This document shows, one piece after another, positions 24,419 to 32,150 of a DNA stretch of 64,000 bases. The number at the start of each line of letters is the position of its first letter. The first letter of the stretch is position 1. The DNA comes from Vagococcus acidifermentans (GTDB lineage: Bacteria; Bacillota; Bacilli; Lactobacillales; Vagococcaceae): NCBI RefSeq assembly GCF_003987655.1, contig NZ_NGKC01000006.1, forward strand, positions 62,001 through 126,000. Direction: 5' to 3'. The notes under the pieces were generated by a model that did no database searches, was not told where the DNA came from, and saw nothing but the letters and a program-made list of their open reading frames with translations. A program made the translations under genes and the position numbers.

Positions 24419-25348
24419 ATGGAAATACAATTTTTAGGAACAGGTGCAGGTGTGCCGGGAAGATTACGGAACGTCTCAAGCATTGCTTTAAAACTGCTGG
24501 ATGAAATCAATGAAATCTGGCTGTTTGACTGCGGAGAAGGGACACAGCACCAAATTTTAAAAACGGCGGTCCGCCCCCGTAAAATAAAAAAAATATTCAT
24601 CACGCATCTGCACGGCGACCATATTTTCGGTCTGCCGGGACTGCTCAGCAGTCGTGCGTTTCAAGGCGGCGATGATGAATTGATGATTTTCGGTCCAAAA
24701 GGGATTCAGCAGTTCGTCACAGTTTGTCTTAAGATTTCGGACTCTCATCTGAAATACCCGATCACCTTTGTAGAGATTTCAGAGGCAGGATTGATTTATG
24801 ACAGCGGGACGTTTCAGGTGTATTGTGATTTTCTGGACCACCGCATTGAATCTATCGGTTACCGGGTTGTCGAAAAAAACCTGCCGGGCGAATTGCAGGC
24901 AGCTAAGCTGAAAGAAGCAGGCATTCCGTCCGGTCCGCTTTACGGCAGAATAAAACGCGGGGAAACCGTGGAATTGCCGGACGGCAGACGAATTGACGGC
25001 CGTGATTATATCGGTCCTGAGAAAAAGGGGCGGATTGTGACGATTCTTGGCGATACGCGCAAGCATCCTAACAGCGTCAAGCTGGCTAAAGACGCAGATG
25101 TTCTCGTTCATGAGAGTACGTTTAGGCAGGATGAAGCGGCACTGGCAAAAAGCTATTATCATGCAACGACCAAGCAAGCTGCCGAAGTTGCTAAGCAGGC
25201 TGGTGCCAAGCGTTTGTTTCTGACGCATATCAGCGCCCGTTATATCGGCAAAGAAGCGTTGAAGCTGGAAAAAGAAGCTCAGTCAGTTTTCAAACAGTCA
25301 ACGATTGTCAACGACCTTGACAGCTTTGACATTCCATTTAAGAAGTAG
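24419..25348 (+). CDS. rnz: Ribonuclease Z
   Basis: The 309-residue metallo-beta-lactamase-fold endonuclease removes 3' trailers from tRNA precursors. The zinc motif THLHGDH lies at about residues 61-67, preceded by LFDCGEGTQ, with ILGDTR and the C-terminal LTHIS.RY as further ligands; the length equals that of the bacterial short form. The ribosome binding site is weak. The SDR and lapA genes follow within 12 nt each, a gene order common in Lactobacillales. Confidence 0.96.
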   Translation: MEIQFLGTGAGVPGRLRNVSSIALKLLDEINEIWLFDCGEGTQHQILKTAVRPRKIKKIFITHLHGDHIFGLPGLLSSRAFQGGDDELMIFGPKGIQQFVTVCLKISDSHLKYPITFVEISEAGLIYDSGTFQVYCDFLDHRIESIGYRVVEKNLPGELQAAKLKEAGIPSGPLYGRIKRGETVELPDGRRIDGRDYIGPEKKGRIVTILGDTRKHPNSVKLAKDADVLVHESTFRQDEAALAKSYYHATTKQAAEVAKQAGAKRLFLTHISARYIGKEALKLEKEAQSVFKQSTIVNDLDSFDIPFKK

Positions 25349-25359
25349 AGGTATCATTC

Positions 25360-26163
25360 ATGAGACAAAAACATAATAGGCTGGCAAATAAAACCGTCCT
25401 GGTCACAGGCGCATCATCCGGCCTAGGCGAACAAATCGCTTATGAAGCAGCAAAACAAGGGGCAGTCGTAATCGTGACCGCACGCAGAGCAGAGTGTCTG
25501 AAAGACGTTTCTGCCAAGTGCCGCCGACTCTCTCAGCGGGAATCAGCGTATTATGTCATGAACATAGAGGATTTTGACAGTGTGGAACAGACCAGTACAG
25601 CGCTGAAAGACGCTTTCGGCACAGTCGATGTGCTGGTCAATTGTGCCGGTTTCGGTTTGTTTGAACCGTTTCTCGATTTTGACATGACTGCAATGGAGCG
25701 GATGTTTCGTGTCAATGTTCTCGGACTGATGTACCTGACACAAAAAATCGGCATCGACATGGCAGCGAGCAGACACGGACACATCATCAATATCAGTTCC
25801 CAAGCTGGGAAAATGGCGACGGCAAAATCCACTGTCTACTCAGCCACGAAATTCGCTGTTCTCGGTTTTTCCAATGCCCTGCGGCTTGAACTGAAGCCTT
25901 TGGGTGTTCATGTGACAACAGTCAATCCCGGGCCCATCCGGACAGATTTTTTCCAGATTGCTGATAAAAGCGGCACTTATTTGCAGGCAGTTGACCGCTT
26001 TTTGCTGGAGCCGCAGCCGTTGGCCCGGAAAATTGTCAGCATCATGGGAACGCCCAAACGCGAAGTCAATGCGCCGTTCATTATGGAAGCCGCCAGCAAA
26101 GCTTACACGTTGTTTCCAACTATCGGCGATTTTCTTGCGCAAACGATTTTCAACAAGAAATGA
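25360..26163 (+). CDS. Short-chain dehydrogenase/reductase
   Basis: This 267-residue classical SDR has the cofactor motif TGASSGLG (about 16-23), NCAGFG, the catalytic Ser in INISSQAGK and YSATK for the Tyr/Lys pair, then PGPIRTDF. Substrate is unknown. GAGGT lies 8-9 nt before the ATG. It is 11 nt from rnz and 11 nt from lapA, so the three are probably one transcript. Confidence 0.93.
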   Translation: MRQKHNRLANKTVLVTGASSGLGEQIAYEAAKQGAVVIVTARRAECLKDVSAKCRRLSQRESAYYVMNIEDFDSVEQTSTALKDAFGTVDVLVNCAGFGLFEPFLDFDMTAMERMFRVNVLGLMYLTQKIGIDMAASRHGHIINISSQAGKMATAKSTVYSATKFAVLGFSNALRLELKPLGVHVTTVNPGPIRTDFFQIADKSGTYLQAVDRFLLEPQPLARKIVSIMGTPKREVNAPFIMEAASKAYTLFPTIGDFLAQTIFNKK

Positions 26164-26174
26164 GGTAAAAACTA

Positions 26175-26564
26175 ATGAAACGGACTTGGATAACCATCGC
26201 TTTCGTGGTAATCTTATTTATCATCGTATTGTTCTCCGTTGTCAATGCACAACCTGTTGTCATCAACTTCGGCTTTACGAAGGTGAATCTGCCGCTGGTC
26301 CTTGTCATTCTGGGCTCTTTTCTCGTTGGCGCGCTTTTTTCAGCGGTGTTCATGGGCGTCGGTTATTTCCAAAAGAAGCGCCAAATCAAGGACTTGAACC
26401 AGCAGCTCTATCAAGCTGAACAGACCGCAGCCGAACAAATCAGAGAAGCGTCTTCTGACCGGGAAGCATCGCTTTTGGCCCAGATCGAAGCACAAGAGAA
26501 CGAACTGTCGGAGCTGCGCCAGTTGCTGTCAGCGGATTTTCTGGATAATGATTATTTATCCTAG
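26175..26564 (+). CDS. LapA/DUF1049 family membrane protein
   Basis: This is a 129-residue protein with two N-terminal helices (about 6-24 and 40-63) joined by the NAQPVVINF turn typical of the LapA (lipopolysaccharide assembly A) domain, then a cytosolic coiled coil (about 70-120). In Gram-positives the function is unknown. GAGG precedes the ATG. It is the third gene of the rnz-SDR-lapA run. Confidence 0.87.
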   Translation: MKRTWITIAFVVILFIIVLFSVVNAQPVVINFGFTKVNLPLVLVILGSFLVGALFSAVFMGVGYFQKKRQIKDLNQQLYQAEQTAAEQIREASSDREASLLAQIEAQENELSELRQLLSADFLDNDYLS

Positions 26565-26676
26565 CGGTGAGTCGATGAAAATTAATTTTCTTATAAACTA
26601 GTCAAATAATTCATGGATTCTTATGAATTTATGGCTATACTAATAAGCAGGACAAGAACTAGAAAAGAGATGAAAA

Positions 26677-27855
26677 ATGGAAAGACTTGAGCGTTCTACA
26701 ACAAAACAAATTGACTACGGCGTGCTGCTGCCTGTGTTTATTCTCTCAGTTATCGGGATGCTTTCTTTATATGTTGCTCTTAGTAACGACCCGGCTCAAA
26801 AAAATGTGGTTACGAATCTGTTGTCTCAAGGGCTGTGGTATGTAGTTGGGAGCGTCATGATTTTTATCGTGATGCAGTTTAACTCGAAAGCAATCTGGAA
26901 GTTGACACCAGCGGTCTATACGTTGGGACTGGGAGTGATGACAGCCCTTTTGTTTTTTGGTGATAAAGATATGGCCACATTGACCGGTTCTTTAAACTGG
27001 TTCAGAGTAGGGCAATTTACTTTTCAGCCTTCCGAGCTAATGAAGATAGCCTATATTTTGATGTTGGCTTATGTCGTTACTCACCACAACATCGCGTATC
27101 GGGAGCGTGATTTGCGTTCGGACGGGCGCCTTATTTTAAAGATGGGCTTAGTAACTCTGCCGATTATTGTGTTGCTTCTGCTTCAAAAAGATTTGGGAAC
27201 GATGCTGGTGTTTATTGCCATTTTAGGCGGTGTTTTCTTGATGTCCGGCATCTCGTGGAAGATTATTATTCCGACTGTCATCGCTTTTGCCTTGTTGTGT
27301 GCGGGATTGATTTTTCTAGTCACTACCGACAGCGGCCGGGAATTTTTAAAGATTTTCGGGGCAAAAGAATATCAGTTTAGGAGAATCGATGCTTGGATCG
27401 ATCCGTTTTCTGATGCGACTTCCAGTAGCTATCAGCAGGCGAATGCTTTGCTGTCTATTGCGTCGGGAGGGATTTTCGGAAAAGGATTCAACGTGGTGGA
27501 AGTGAACGTGCCCGTCCGCGAATCCGACATGATTTTCACCGTCATTGGTGAAAACTTCGGCTTTGTAGGCAGTTGCTTTGTCATCTTTTTATACTTCATT
27601 TTGATTTACCGCATGATTCGTGTCTGCTTTGATACAAACAATGAGTTCCATTCGTATATCGCCACAGGTATCATCATGATGATTTTATTTCATGTGTTTG
27701 AAAACATTGGCGCCAATATCGGTCTGCTGCCGCTGACAGGTATCCCGCTGCCGTTCATCAGCCAGGGCGGATCCTCGCTGATAGGCAATATGCTGGGTAT
27801 CGGTCTGATACTCTCCATGCGCTACAATCATTCAGTGAAAGAAATAGATTATTGA
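26677..27855 (+). CDS. rodA: Rod-shape glycosyltransferase RodA (FtsW/RodA/SpoVE family)
   Basis: The 392-residue SEDS peptidoglycan polymerase has about ten helices. It shows NWFRVGQFTFQPSELMKI, QKDLGTMLVF with the catalytic-region Asp, the large loop ending NVPVRESDMIFTVIGENFGF and the C-terminal GIPLPFISQGGSSL. These point to RodA rather than FtsW. It elongates glycan strands with a class B penicillin-binding protein that is not encoded nearby. A TATACT (26636-26641) lies 36 bp upstream as a possible -10. Monocistronic, with a strong terminator. Confidence 0.93.
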   Translation: MERLERSTTKQIDYGVLLPVFILSVIGMLSLYVALSNDPAQKNVVTNLLSQGLWYVVGSVMIFIVMQFNSKAIWKLTPAVYTLGLGVMTALLFFGDKDMATLTGSLNWFRVGQFTFQPSELMKIAYILMLAYVVTHHNIAYRERDLRSDGRLILKMGLVTLPIIVLLLLQKDLGTMLVFIAILGGVFLMSGISWKIIIPTVIAFALLCAGLIFLVTTDSGREFLKIFGAKEYQFRRIDAWIDPFSDATSSSYQQANALLSIASGGIFGKGFNVVEVNVPVRESDMIFTVIGENFGFVGSCFVIFLYFILIYRMIRVCFDTNNEFHSYIATGIIMMILFHVFENIGANIGLLPLTGIPLPFISQGGSSLIGNMLGIGLILSMRYNHSVKEIDY

Positions 27856-27911
27856 AAGAACACCTTGCAACAACGGTTCGTCCGTCCTGTTGCAAGGTGT
27901 TCTTTTTTTTG
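27856..27911 (+). terminator. Strong terminator, probably bidirectional
   Basis: A 17-bp stem (about 27857-27873 with 27888-27904) with an inner ACGG/CCGT helix and T8 follows rodA and precedes the convergent regulator gene. Confidence 0.93.
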
Positions 27912-27921
27912 AGCCATACTC

Positions 27922-28578
27922 TTATTTGTCGGCAAACAGCATGCCGGCCTGTTTTTCATTAATATGAAAGACCGTCTGGCCATCATTGATTGTGAAACTG
28001 ATAATCTCATTGAATGCATCTTTGTTTTGAATCGTCAACTTGTCGCCCACTTGCAAATTGATGGATGCCAGAAATTCCAACAGACTGGCTGTATCGACAA
28101 CCCGCTTCAGTGTGACCGTCTGCCCGGGTATATAGCTGGTCAGCGGTGTCGTATACAGCTCGTTGTAGTGTGTCTCTGTCGGGATTATCCCGCCATGAGG
28201 ACAAGTCTTCGGTTCGCCGAGGAAATGATACAGCTTAGAAAAGAAAACCGTGTCTTTGATGTGCTCCATCTCCTCGGACAAGCGGTGCAAGTCCAGCAGA
28301 GAATACCCGAGTTTTTCAAACAGAAAGGTCTCGATGATCCGGTGGTTGCGAATCACTTGGATGGTGTGATTGCGTCCGGTTTCTGTCAATTTTGCTCCGG
28401 TATAAGGTTTGTAATCCAGCAATCCGTCAGCCTGCAGTTTTTCAACCATCTCGGTGACGGAAGCAGGCGATACATTCAAGGTATTTGCCAATATTTTGTT
28501 CGGCACGTATGCATCGACGCCGTTATTTTCGTAAATTGCCTTTAAATAGTCTTCTTTGTTGCTTGATGACGTGTTCAT
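27922..28578 (-). CDS. DtxR/MntR-family metal-dependent repressor
   Basis: The 218-residue regulator has an N-terminal winged helix (LANTLNVSPASVTEMVEKLQADGLLDY), an iron-dependent-repressor dimerisation domain with metal ligands around C..H and E.E (LSEEMEHIKD, CPHGG) and a C-terminal FeoA/SH3-like domain (about 145-218). Length and layout match the manganese-sensing ScaR/SloR/MntR group of Lactobacillales. It usually represses Mn2+ uptake genes, none of which is in the window. GGAGGAG precedes ATG 28578. An inverted repeat overlaps its promoter and may be its own operator. Confidence 0.9.
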   Translation of the reverse strand: MNTSSSNKEDYLKAIYENNGVDAYVPNKILANTLNVSPASVTEMVEKLQADGLLDYKPYTGAKLTETGRNHTIQVIRNHRIIETFLFEKLGYSLLDLHRLSEEMEHIKDTVFFSKLYHFLGEPKTCPHGGIIPTETHYNELYTTPLTSYIPGQTVTLKRVVDTASLLEFLASINLQVGDKLTIQNKDAFNEIISFTINDGQTVFHINEKQAGMLFADK

Positions 28579-28596
28579 GACATACTCCTCCTACTT

Positions 28597-28624
28597 AGTA
28601 TCATTATAAAAATGACACGATACT
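28597..28624 (-). promoter_or_regulatory. Inverted repeat around the -10 of the MntR-type gene
   Basis: AGTATC (28597-28602) and GATACT (28619-28624) are inverted copies flanking, with ATTATA at 28603-28608, a minus-strand TATAAT. The placement would suit autoregulation; the spacing does not match a defined consensus. Confidence 0.4.
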
Positions 28625-28684
28625 TTATTTTATCATATTTTGGACAACACACGAAATAATTGAAAAATATCTAGTCATCCGGCA

Positions 28685-28713
28685 GTCTTTTTTTAAAAGG
28701 TCTGTGATATACT
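28685..28713 (+). promoter_or_regulatory. Possible extended -10 promoter
   Basis: TGATATACT (TATACT 28708-28713) lies 33 bp before the ArsC/Spx-like gene; the -35 position (GTCTTT) is poor. Confidence 0.45.
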
Positions 28714-28746
28714 ATTCATGAGTTATCAAACATGAGGGGGAGACAT

Positions 28747-29115
28747 ATGACGATTTTTTATTGGTATCCAAGATGAAGCACATGCAAGAAAGCCAAGGCT
28801 TGGCTTGATGAACACGATATTGTGTATGAGCTCAGAGATTTGATAGAGGATACACCTTCAAAAGAGACCATCCAACACTGGCTGCAGACCGACCGCTACA
28901 CGGTCAGACGGTTCTTTAATACAAGCGGCATCAGATATAGGGAGATGGGTTTGAAGGACAAGGTAGACTCATTATCCCATGAAGAAGCCGCCGAACTGTT
29001 GTCCTCAGACGGCATGTTGATTAAACGCCCTGTGCTTATCACAAACGGGTTGATTCAACTGGGATTCAAGGTGTCAGAGTATGAACTGTTGTTTGGCAAG
29101 GAGGAAGGCAAATGA
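28747..29115 (+). CDS. ArsC/Spx-like thioredoxin-fold protein with in-frame UGA (candidate selenoprotein)
   Basis: From ATG 28747 (GAGGGGG upstream, 28735-28740) the frame reads nine codons to FYWYPR, then TGA (28774-28776), then STCKKAKAWLDEH and on without interruption to 29115. With the UGA read through, the product is 122 residues, normal for the YusI/ArsC/Spx-like family, which has FYxYPKCSTCxKAKxWL here. The UGA thus falls exactly on the first Cys of the CxxC redox motif, the usual position of selenocysteine. A 7-bp hairpin with a GGC loop follows at the right distance. The alternative is a recent nonsense mutation (TGC/TGT to TGA); a truncated product from GTG 28822 would lack the active site. 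The next gene, gcvH-like, overlaps it by 4 bp, as in the yusI-yusH pair of bacilli. Confidence 0.7.
28774..28807 (+). promoter_or_regulatory. SECIS-like stem-loop after in-frame UGA
   Basis: Bases 28790-28796 and 28800-28806 form a perfect 7-bp stem with a three-base GGC loop. There are 20 nt between the UGA (28774-28776) and the loop. Known bacterial SECIS elements lie within about 16-37 nt of the UGA and have a G at the start of a small apical loop. The same bases also encode a conserved protein segment, so chance formation is possible. Confidence 0.5.
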
Positions 29116-29408
29116 ACGAGCAAAATTTGTGGATAGATGAAACTGACGGTGTGGTGACACTGGGTCTGACCAGCGAGGCTCAGGAAGAACTGGGGAAAAT
29201 CAATTTTGTGACTTTCCCGGAAATAGGTGCGGTTCTGCAAAAAGGCGAAGCATTTATTGAAATGGAAGCTGAAAAAGCAGTCATTGAATATGTTGCGCCG
29301 CTTTCCGGAACGGTGCTTGAAATTAATGAAGAAGCGAAAAATAATCCGGCGGTGCTGGACAGCGAGGATGTCAAACAGGCATGGCTCGTCCGGCTGCAAA
29401 AAGCCTAA
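29112..29408 (+). CDS. Glycine cleavage H-like lipoyl-domain protein
   Basis: This 98-residue GcvH-type protein is shorter than canonical GcvH (about 127). The lipoyl-lysine hairpin is present in EMEAEKAVIEYVAPLSG, with Lys in the expected beta-turn. No P or T protein is in the window. Stand-alone GcvH-like proteins in Firmicutes act as lipoyl carriers in lipoate relay or in redox/ADP-ribosylation systems. Its ATG overlaps the preceding gene's end, so the two are co-translated. Pairing with a thiol or selenol protein hints at a redox partner for the lipoyl group, which is inference. Confidence 0.85.
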   Translation: MNEQNLWIDETDGVVTLGLTSEAQEELGKINFVTFPEIGAVLQKGEAFIEMEAEKAVIEYVAPLSGTVLEINEEAKNNPAVLDSEDVKQAWLVRLQKA

Positions 29409-29455
29409 TGCGGTTATCGGTTATCAATACCAGCAGATAACAGAAACATTTAAGT

Positions 29456-29484
29456 AAAGTAGAGACAGCGGCTCTACTTTTTTT
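29456..29484 (+). terminator. Rho-independent terminator
   Basis: A 9-bp stem (29456-29464 with 29472-29480), a 7-nt loop and a T run follow the gcvH-like gene. Confidence 0.9.
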
Positions 29485-29902
29485 GTGTCTTATGGGCAGT
29501 TTTTTTCAGCGAGAGATTACCTTATAAATGTTCTCAATCAGCATAAATTTTATGGTAAAATCAAGTAAAAGAAAAACATTTAAAACACAAAAGCCAATCA
29601 TAAATAAATCTTTAAGAGCTGGCGAACTGACATTTTACCAGTAGTGGACAAGGCGAATTTGCTCAGTAACTATCAATTGGGAATATGCTGGTTTAGTACC
29701 ATCCGTGACTTTCGGGAAACGAATCTTTTTTTAAAGTGAACCGTTTAATTTTGTCAAATACAGTTCTAAAGTTAGTATAAGCATAATGAAATAATAGCAT
29801 GAAATTGACTGATAAATATTTTGCCAGACGTTTATTTATCAGATGTTTATTGTAGAAGTAATACCAAAGACGAGCTTTCCCGTGATTGAAAGAGGAGAAA
29901 AA
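29485..29902. other. 418-bp AT-rich intergenic region, no gene recognised
   Basis: It contains two weak promoter-like pairs: TAAAAT with TGG at 29553-29561, and TTGTCA at 29751-29756 followed by TATAAG at 29776-29781 (19-bp spacing), either of which could drive the lipoprotein gene. No coding frame, repeat or known RNA motif was seen. A spurious in-frame extension of the lipoprotein opens at 29843. Confidence 0.35.
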
Positions 29903-30928
29903 ATGAAAAAAAAGAGGATTGTTCTAGCTGTTTTCTGTCTAACAGCGGGCATCACTATCACAGGCTGTAAAGAAACTGAGAATCAGAAACTAGTCAAAGA
30001 TTCGCGAAAAGAAGTTCTGCAAATCTATGATGCAGATGATAAACTATTTGACGCAGAAAATCATGCACTTGCCACACTGACCGATGTGTACACCTCTGAC
30101 TATACAGTGGAAGATTGGGTTGTCACTGATGTCAAGGAACCAGCTGGAATCGTCTGCAGAGACAATGAGGTGATTATTTCTGACAGGAAAAATGATTGCC
30201 TGATAAAAGCTGATTATGATGGCAATGTCCTTAAAAAAATCGGACAAACCGGCAGCGGTAAAAGTGAATTTCTGTCACCGGGTGCTATCGCAGAGTATGA
30301 TAATGAAGTGTATGTCATCGATCAGGGGAATAATCGAGTGCAAGTATTCGATACGGATTTATCATATGTGAGAGAAGTAAAATTAAAGGATAAAACGAAG
30401 AGTGATCCGCACTTTGAGCCAAACCGCATTTCAGTGAATCATGAAGGGTTATATGTCACAAGTCTCTTATTGAGTGACGAAGGAGCTGTCGACAATTATA
30501 TGGATGGTCAATCGAAAGAGGCAGGTAAAAATTTTATCGGTACATCTTCTAGGTATAACAACAATATCTATTTAATCAATTCAATGGTCCGCTATTACGA
30601 CAAAAAAGAGGATAGCTTTGGTGCTCGAGGTGGAGGACCAGAATGGCTGATAAAAATCAAAAACGATACTATTGAAAAAGTATGTGAACTGCCTCAGGGA
30701 CTCTATATCACAGACTTTGCCTTGGATGACAAGGGGATCGTTTGCCTTTCTGGATCAGGAGAGGGCGTGTATCGCTTGAACTGGCAAGGGGAGTACGTTG
30801 AAACATTTGCTTACATCAAGGGCCTGAACGATGAACTAGTCCCACAACTGTCAATCACGAAGGAGCAGGAGCACTATATCGCAATGCCGGAGGCCGGAAA
30901 AATAGTAAAATGCTATAAAAGCAATTGA
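29903..30928 (+). CDS. Lipoprotein with NHL-type beta-propeller repeats
   Basis: The 341-residue product has a lipoprotein signal ending ITITGCKE (Cys about residue 19). NHL/6-bladed propeller-like segments follow: a [17 protein letters not shown] loop, then [15 protein letters not shown], the classic NHL unit. ATG 29903 is preceded by GAGGAG. It is directly followed by the remnant of an ABC transporter ATPase, so it may once have been part of a lipoprotein-exporter system. The two reading frames touch. Its A+T-rich codons differ somewhat from the neighbours, compatible with acquisition. Confidence 0.8.
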   Translation: MKKKRIVLAVFCLTAGITITGCKETENQKLVKDSRKEVLQIYDADDKLFDAENHALATLTDVYTSDYTVEDWVVTDVKEPAGIVCRDNEVIISDRKNDCLIKADYDGNVLKKIGQTGSGKSEFLSPGAIAEYDNEVYVIDQGNNRVQVFDTDLSYVREVKLKDKTKSDPHFEPNRISVNHEGLYVTSLLLSDEGAVDNYMDGQSKEAGKNFIGTSSRYNNNIYLINSMVRYYDKKEDSFGARGGGPEWLIKIKNDTIEKVCELPQGLYITDFALDDKGIVCLSGSGEGVYRLNWQGEYVETFAYIKGLNDELVPQLSITKEQEHYIAMPEAGKIVKCYKSN

Positions 30929-31128
30929 TGGAACAACTGGCGTTTCGGGCAATCATCAACGGACCGGCTGTTTTACTGGTCGATGAGCCGACCGGGAATC
31001 TCGATCAGGAAAACTCAAAGATCGTGATGGTGCTTCTCTCCAGCCTGAACGAGCAGGGGCTGGCCAAATACAGTTCGCGCATCATTGATATGCAGGACGG
31101 GCATATTACAGAAAAAGCAATCAGTTGA
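30928..31128 (+). pseudogene. Remnant of an ABC transporter ATPase (MacB/LolD type)
   Basis: About 66 codons survive. They contain [22 protein letters not shown], that is the region after the signature motif, Walker B and the D-loop, then jump from [14 protein letters not shown] straight to the C-terminal DMQDGHI. The N-terminal two-thirds with Walker A and the signature, and the H-loop (THD) segment, are missing, so it cannot work. The permease partner is absent. Its beginning fuses to the last bases of the lipoprotein gene, consistent with a deletion that removed most of the transporter. Confidence 0.85.
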
Positions 31129-31138
31129 AGCAACACTT

Positions 31139-31184
31139 AAAAAGCGCATGAAAAAACGATTTTTCATTTTTTCATGCGCTTTTT
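31139..31184. terminator. Bidirectional terminator
   Basis: An 18-bp stem (31139-31156 with 31167-31184) with A/T-rich outer flanks lies between the ABC remnant and the convergent regulator. Confidence 0.88.
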
Positions 31185-31205
31185 AAAACTGACATTTCCA
31201 TTTTG

Positions 31206-31847
31206 TTACTTGGCGTCGATATAATTGTACAGTGTGTATTTTGAGATATTAAAAAAGTTAGCGATTTTATCCCCCGATTTGGTCACTAAGAAGGCGCCTT
31301 TGTCATTCAAAAACTGGATACATCTTATTTTGTCCTCTTTTGTCATCATCGCAACCGGTTTTCCTACGAGTTTGACGGATTCTTCAATCAAGTCGTCAAG
31401 CAGTTCATTAATGTTTTGAGGAATATAATCAGGTTCTCTGTCCTTATCCTCGTCATCGTGAATCGAAATGAAAGAAGAAATGGTTTCGGAAGCAGCTGCT
31501 AAAGCGCTGATGTCATAGTTGATTGCAAAAATATACTCGACTTTGCCTTCCTCATCTTTGAAATAGACTGTACTTGATTTGAGAATTTTTCCATCATGGG
31601 TACGTGTAAAATAATTGACATGGTCATTGAGCGATCCTGCCTGCTTTTTGAGTGCTTCCAGCACAATCTGGGAAGGACCATCGCCAACCTGACGGGAAGA
31701 CACATGCCCATTTTCGATAGAAATGACAGTGTTGTTTATGTTATCCTCGTTAATTCTATGGATAACAACTTCACAATTTTGTCCGAACTGGCCTGCTATA
31801 GCCTTGGAAATTTTTGACAAAAAATTGAATTTTTCATCTGGAAGCAT
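31206..31847 (-). CDS. YheO-like PAS-domain transcriptional regulator
   Basis: The 213-residue regulator has an N-terminal YheO-type PAS domain (about 10-120, with GQNCEVVIH and SSTVYFKDEEGKVEYIFAINYD) and a C-terminal helix-turn-helix (about 165-213, ending GDKIANFFNISKYTLYNYI) of the DauR/YheO type. It is transcribed away from ssnA and stands at the head of the purine locus, 303 bp apart, so I infer that it controls that locus in response to a small ligand. GGAGGGAG precedes ATG 31847. Confidence 0.85.
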   Translation of the reverse strand: MLPDEKFNFLSKISKAIAGQFGQNCEVVIHRINEDNINNTVISIENGHVSSRQVGDGPSQIVLEALKKQAGSLNDHVNYFTRTHDGKILKSSTVYFKDEEGKVEYIFAINYDISALAAASETISSFISIHDDEDKDREPDYIPQNINELLDDLIEESVKLVGKPVAMMTKEDKIRCIQFLNDKGAFLVTKSGDKIANFFNISKYTLYNYIDAK

Positions 31848-31971
31848 AAACTCCCTCCTCCTTCTGACTGTAACTCCCTACATTACAACCTAGTATCTTA
31901 GATTATGATAGCACGCAAATACACTTCTGACAAGGATTAAGAAAAAACTAAAAAATATTTTTTAGCTAGCA

Positions 31972-32000
31972 TTGTTTTTTTTCAGGCTAAGTGATATACT
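31972..32000 (+). promoter_or_regulatory. Likely promoter of the purine-degradation locus
   Basis: TTGTTT (31972-31977) and TATACT (31995-32000) are 17 bp apart with an extended TG before the -10. A leader of about 145 nt follows to ssnA. The remainder of the 303-bp divergent region (31848-32150) is A/T-rich and carries the cre-like site. Confidence 0.6.
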
Positions 32001-32099
32001 TTGATTGTATGAAAATCACGGTCGCATGAAATGGCTTTTTAACTGGTAAAGTGAATGTTGTCTGTGTGAATAAAATAACTATGATTCATTGTGTTTTGA

Positions 32100-32115
32100 T
32101 TGTAAGCGTTTGCTT
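32100..32115 (+). promoter_or_regulatory. cre-like CcpA binding site
   Basis: TTGTAAGCGTTTGCTT matches 14 of 16 positions of WTGNNARCGNWWWCAW. It lies about 100 bp downstream of the -10 and 35 bp before ssnA, a position where CcpA blocks elongation. This suggests carbon catabolite repression of purine use. Confidence 0.55.
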
Positions 32116-32150
32116 TTGTATGTGAAAATAATAACACAGGAGGATATTGT

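Noticed and set aside
28822-29115. Shorter ArsC/Spx-like protein starting at GTG 28822
   Set aside because: It would lack the whole active-site strand, has no ribosome binding site, and the upstream 24 codons align to the family in frame.
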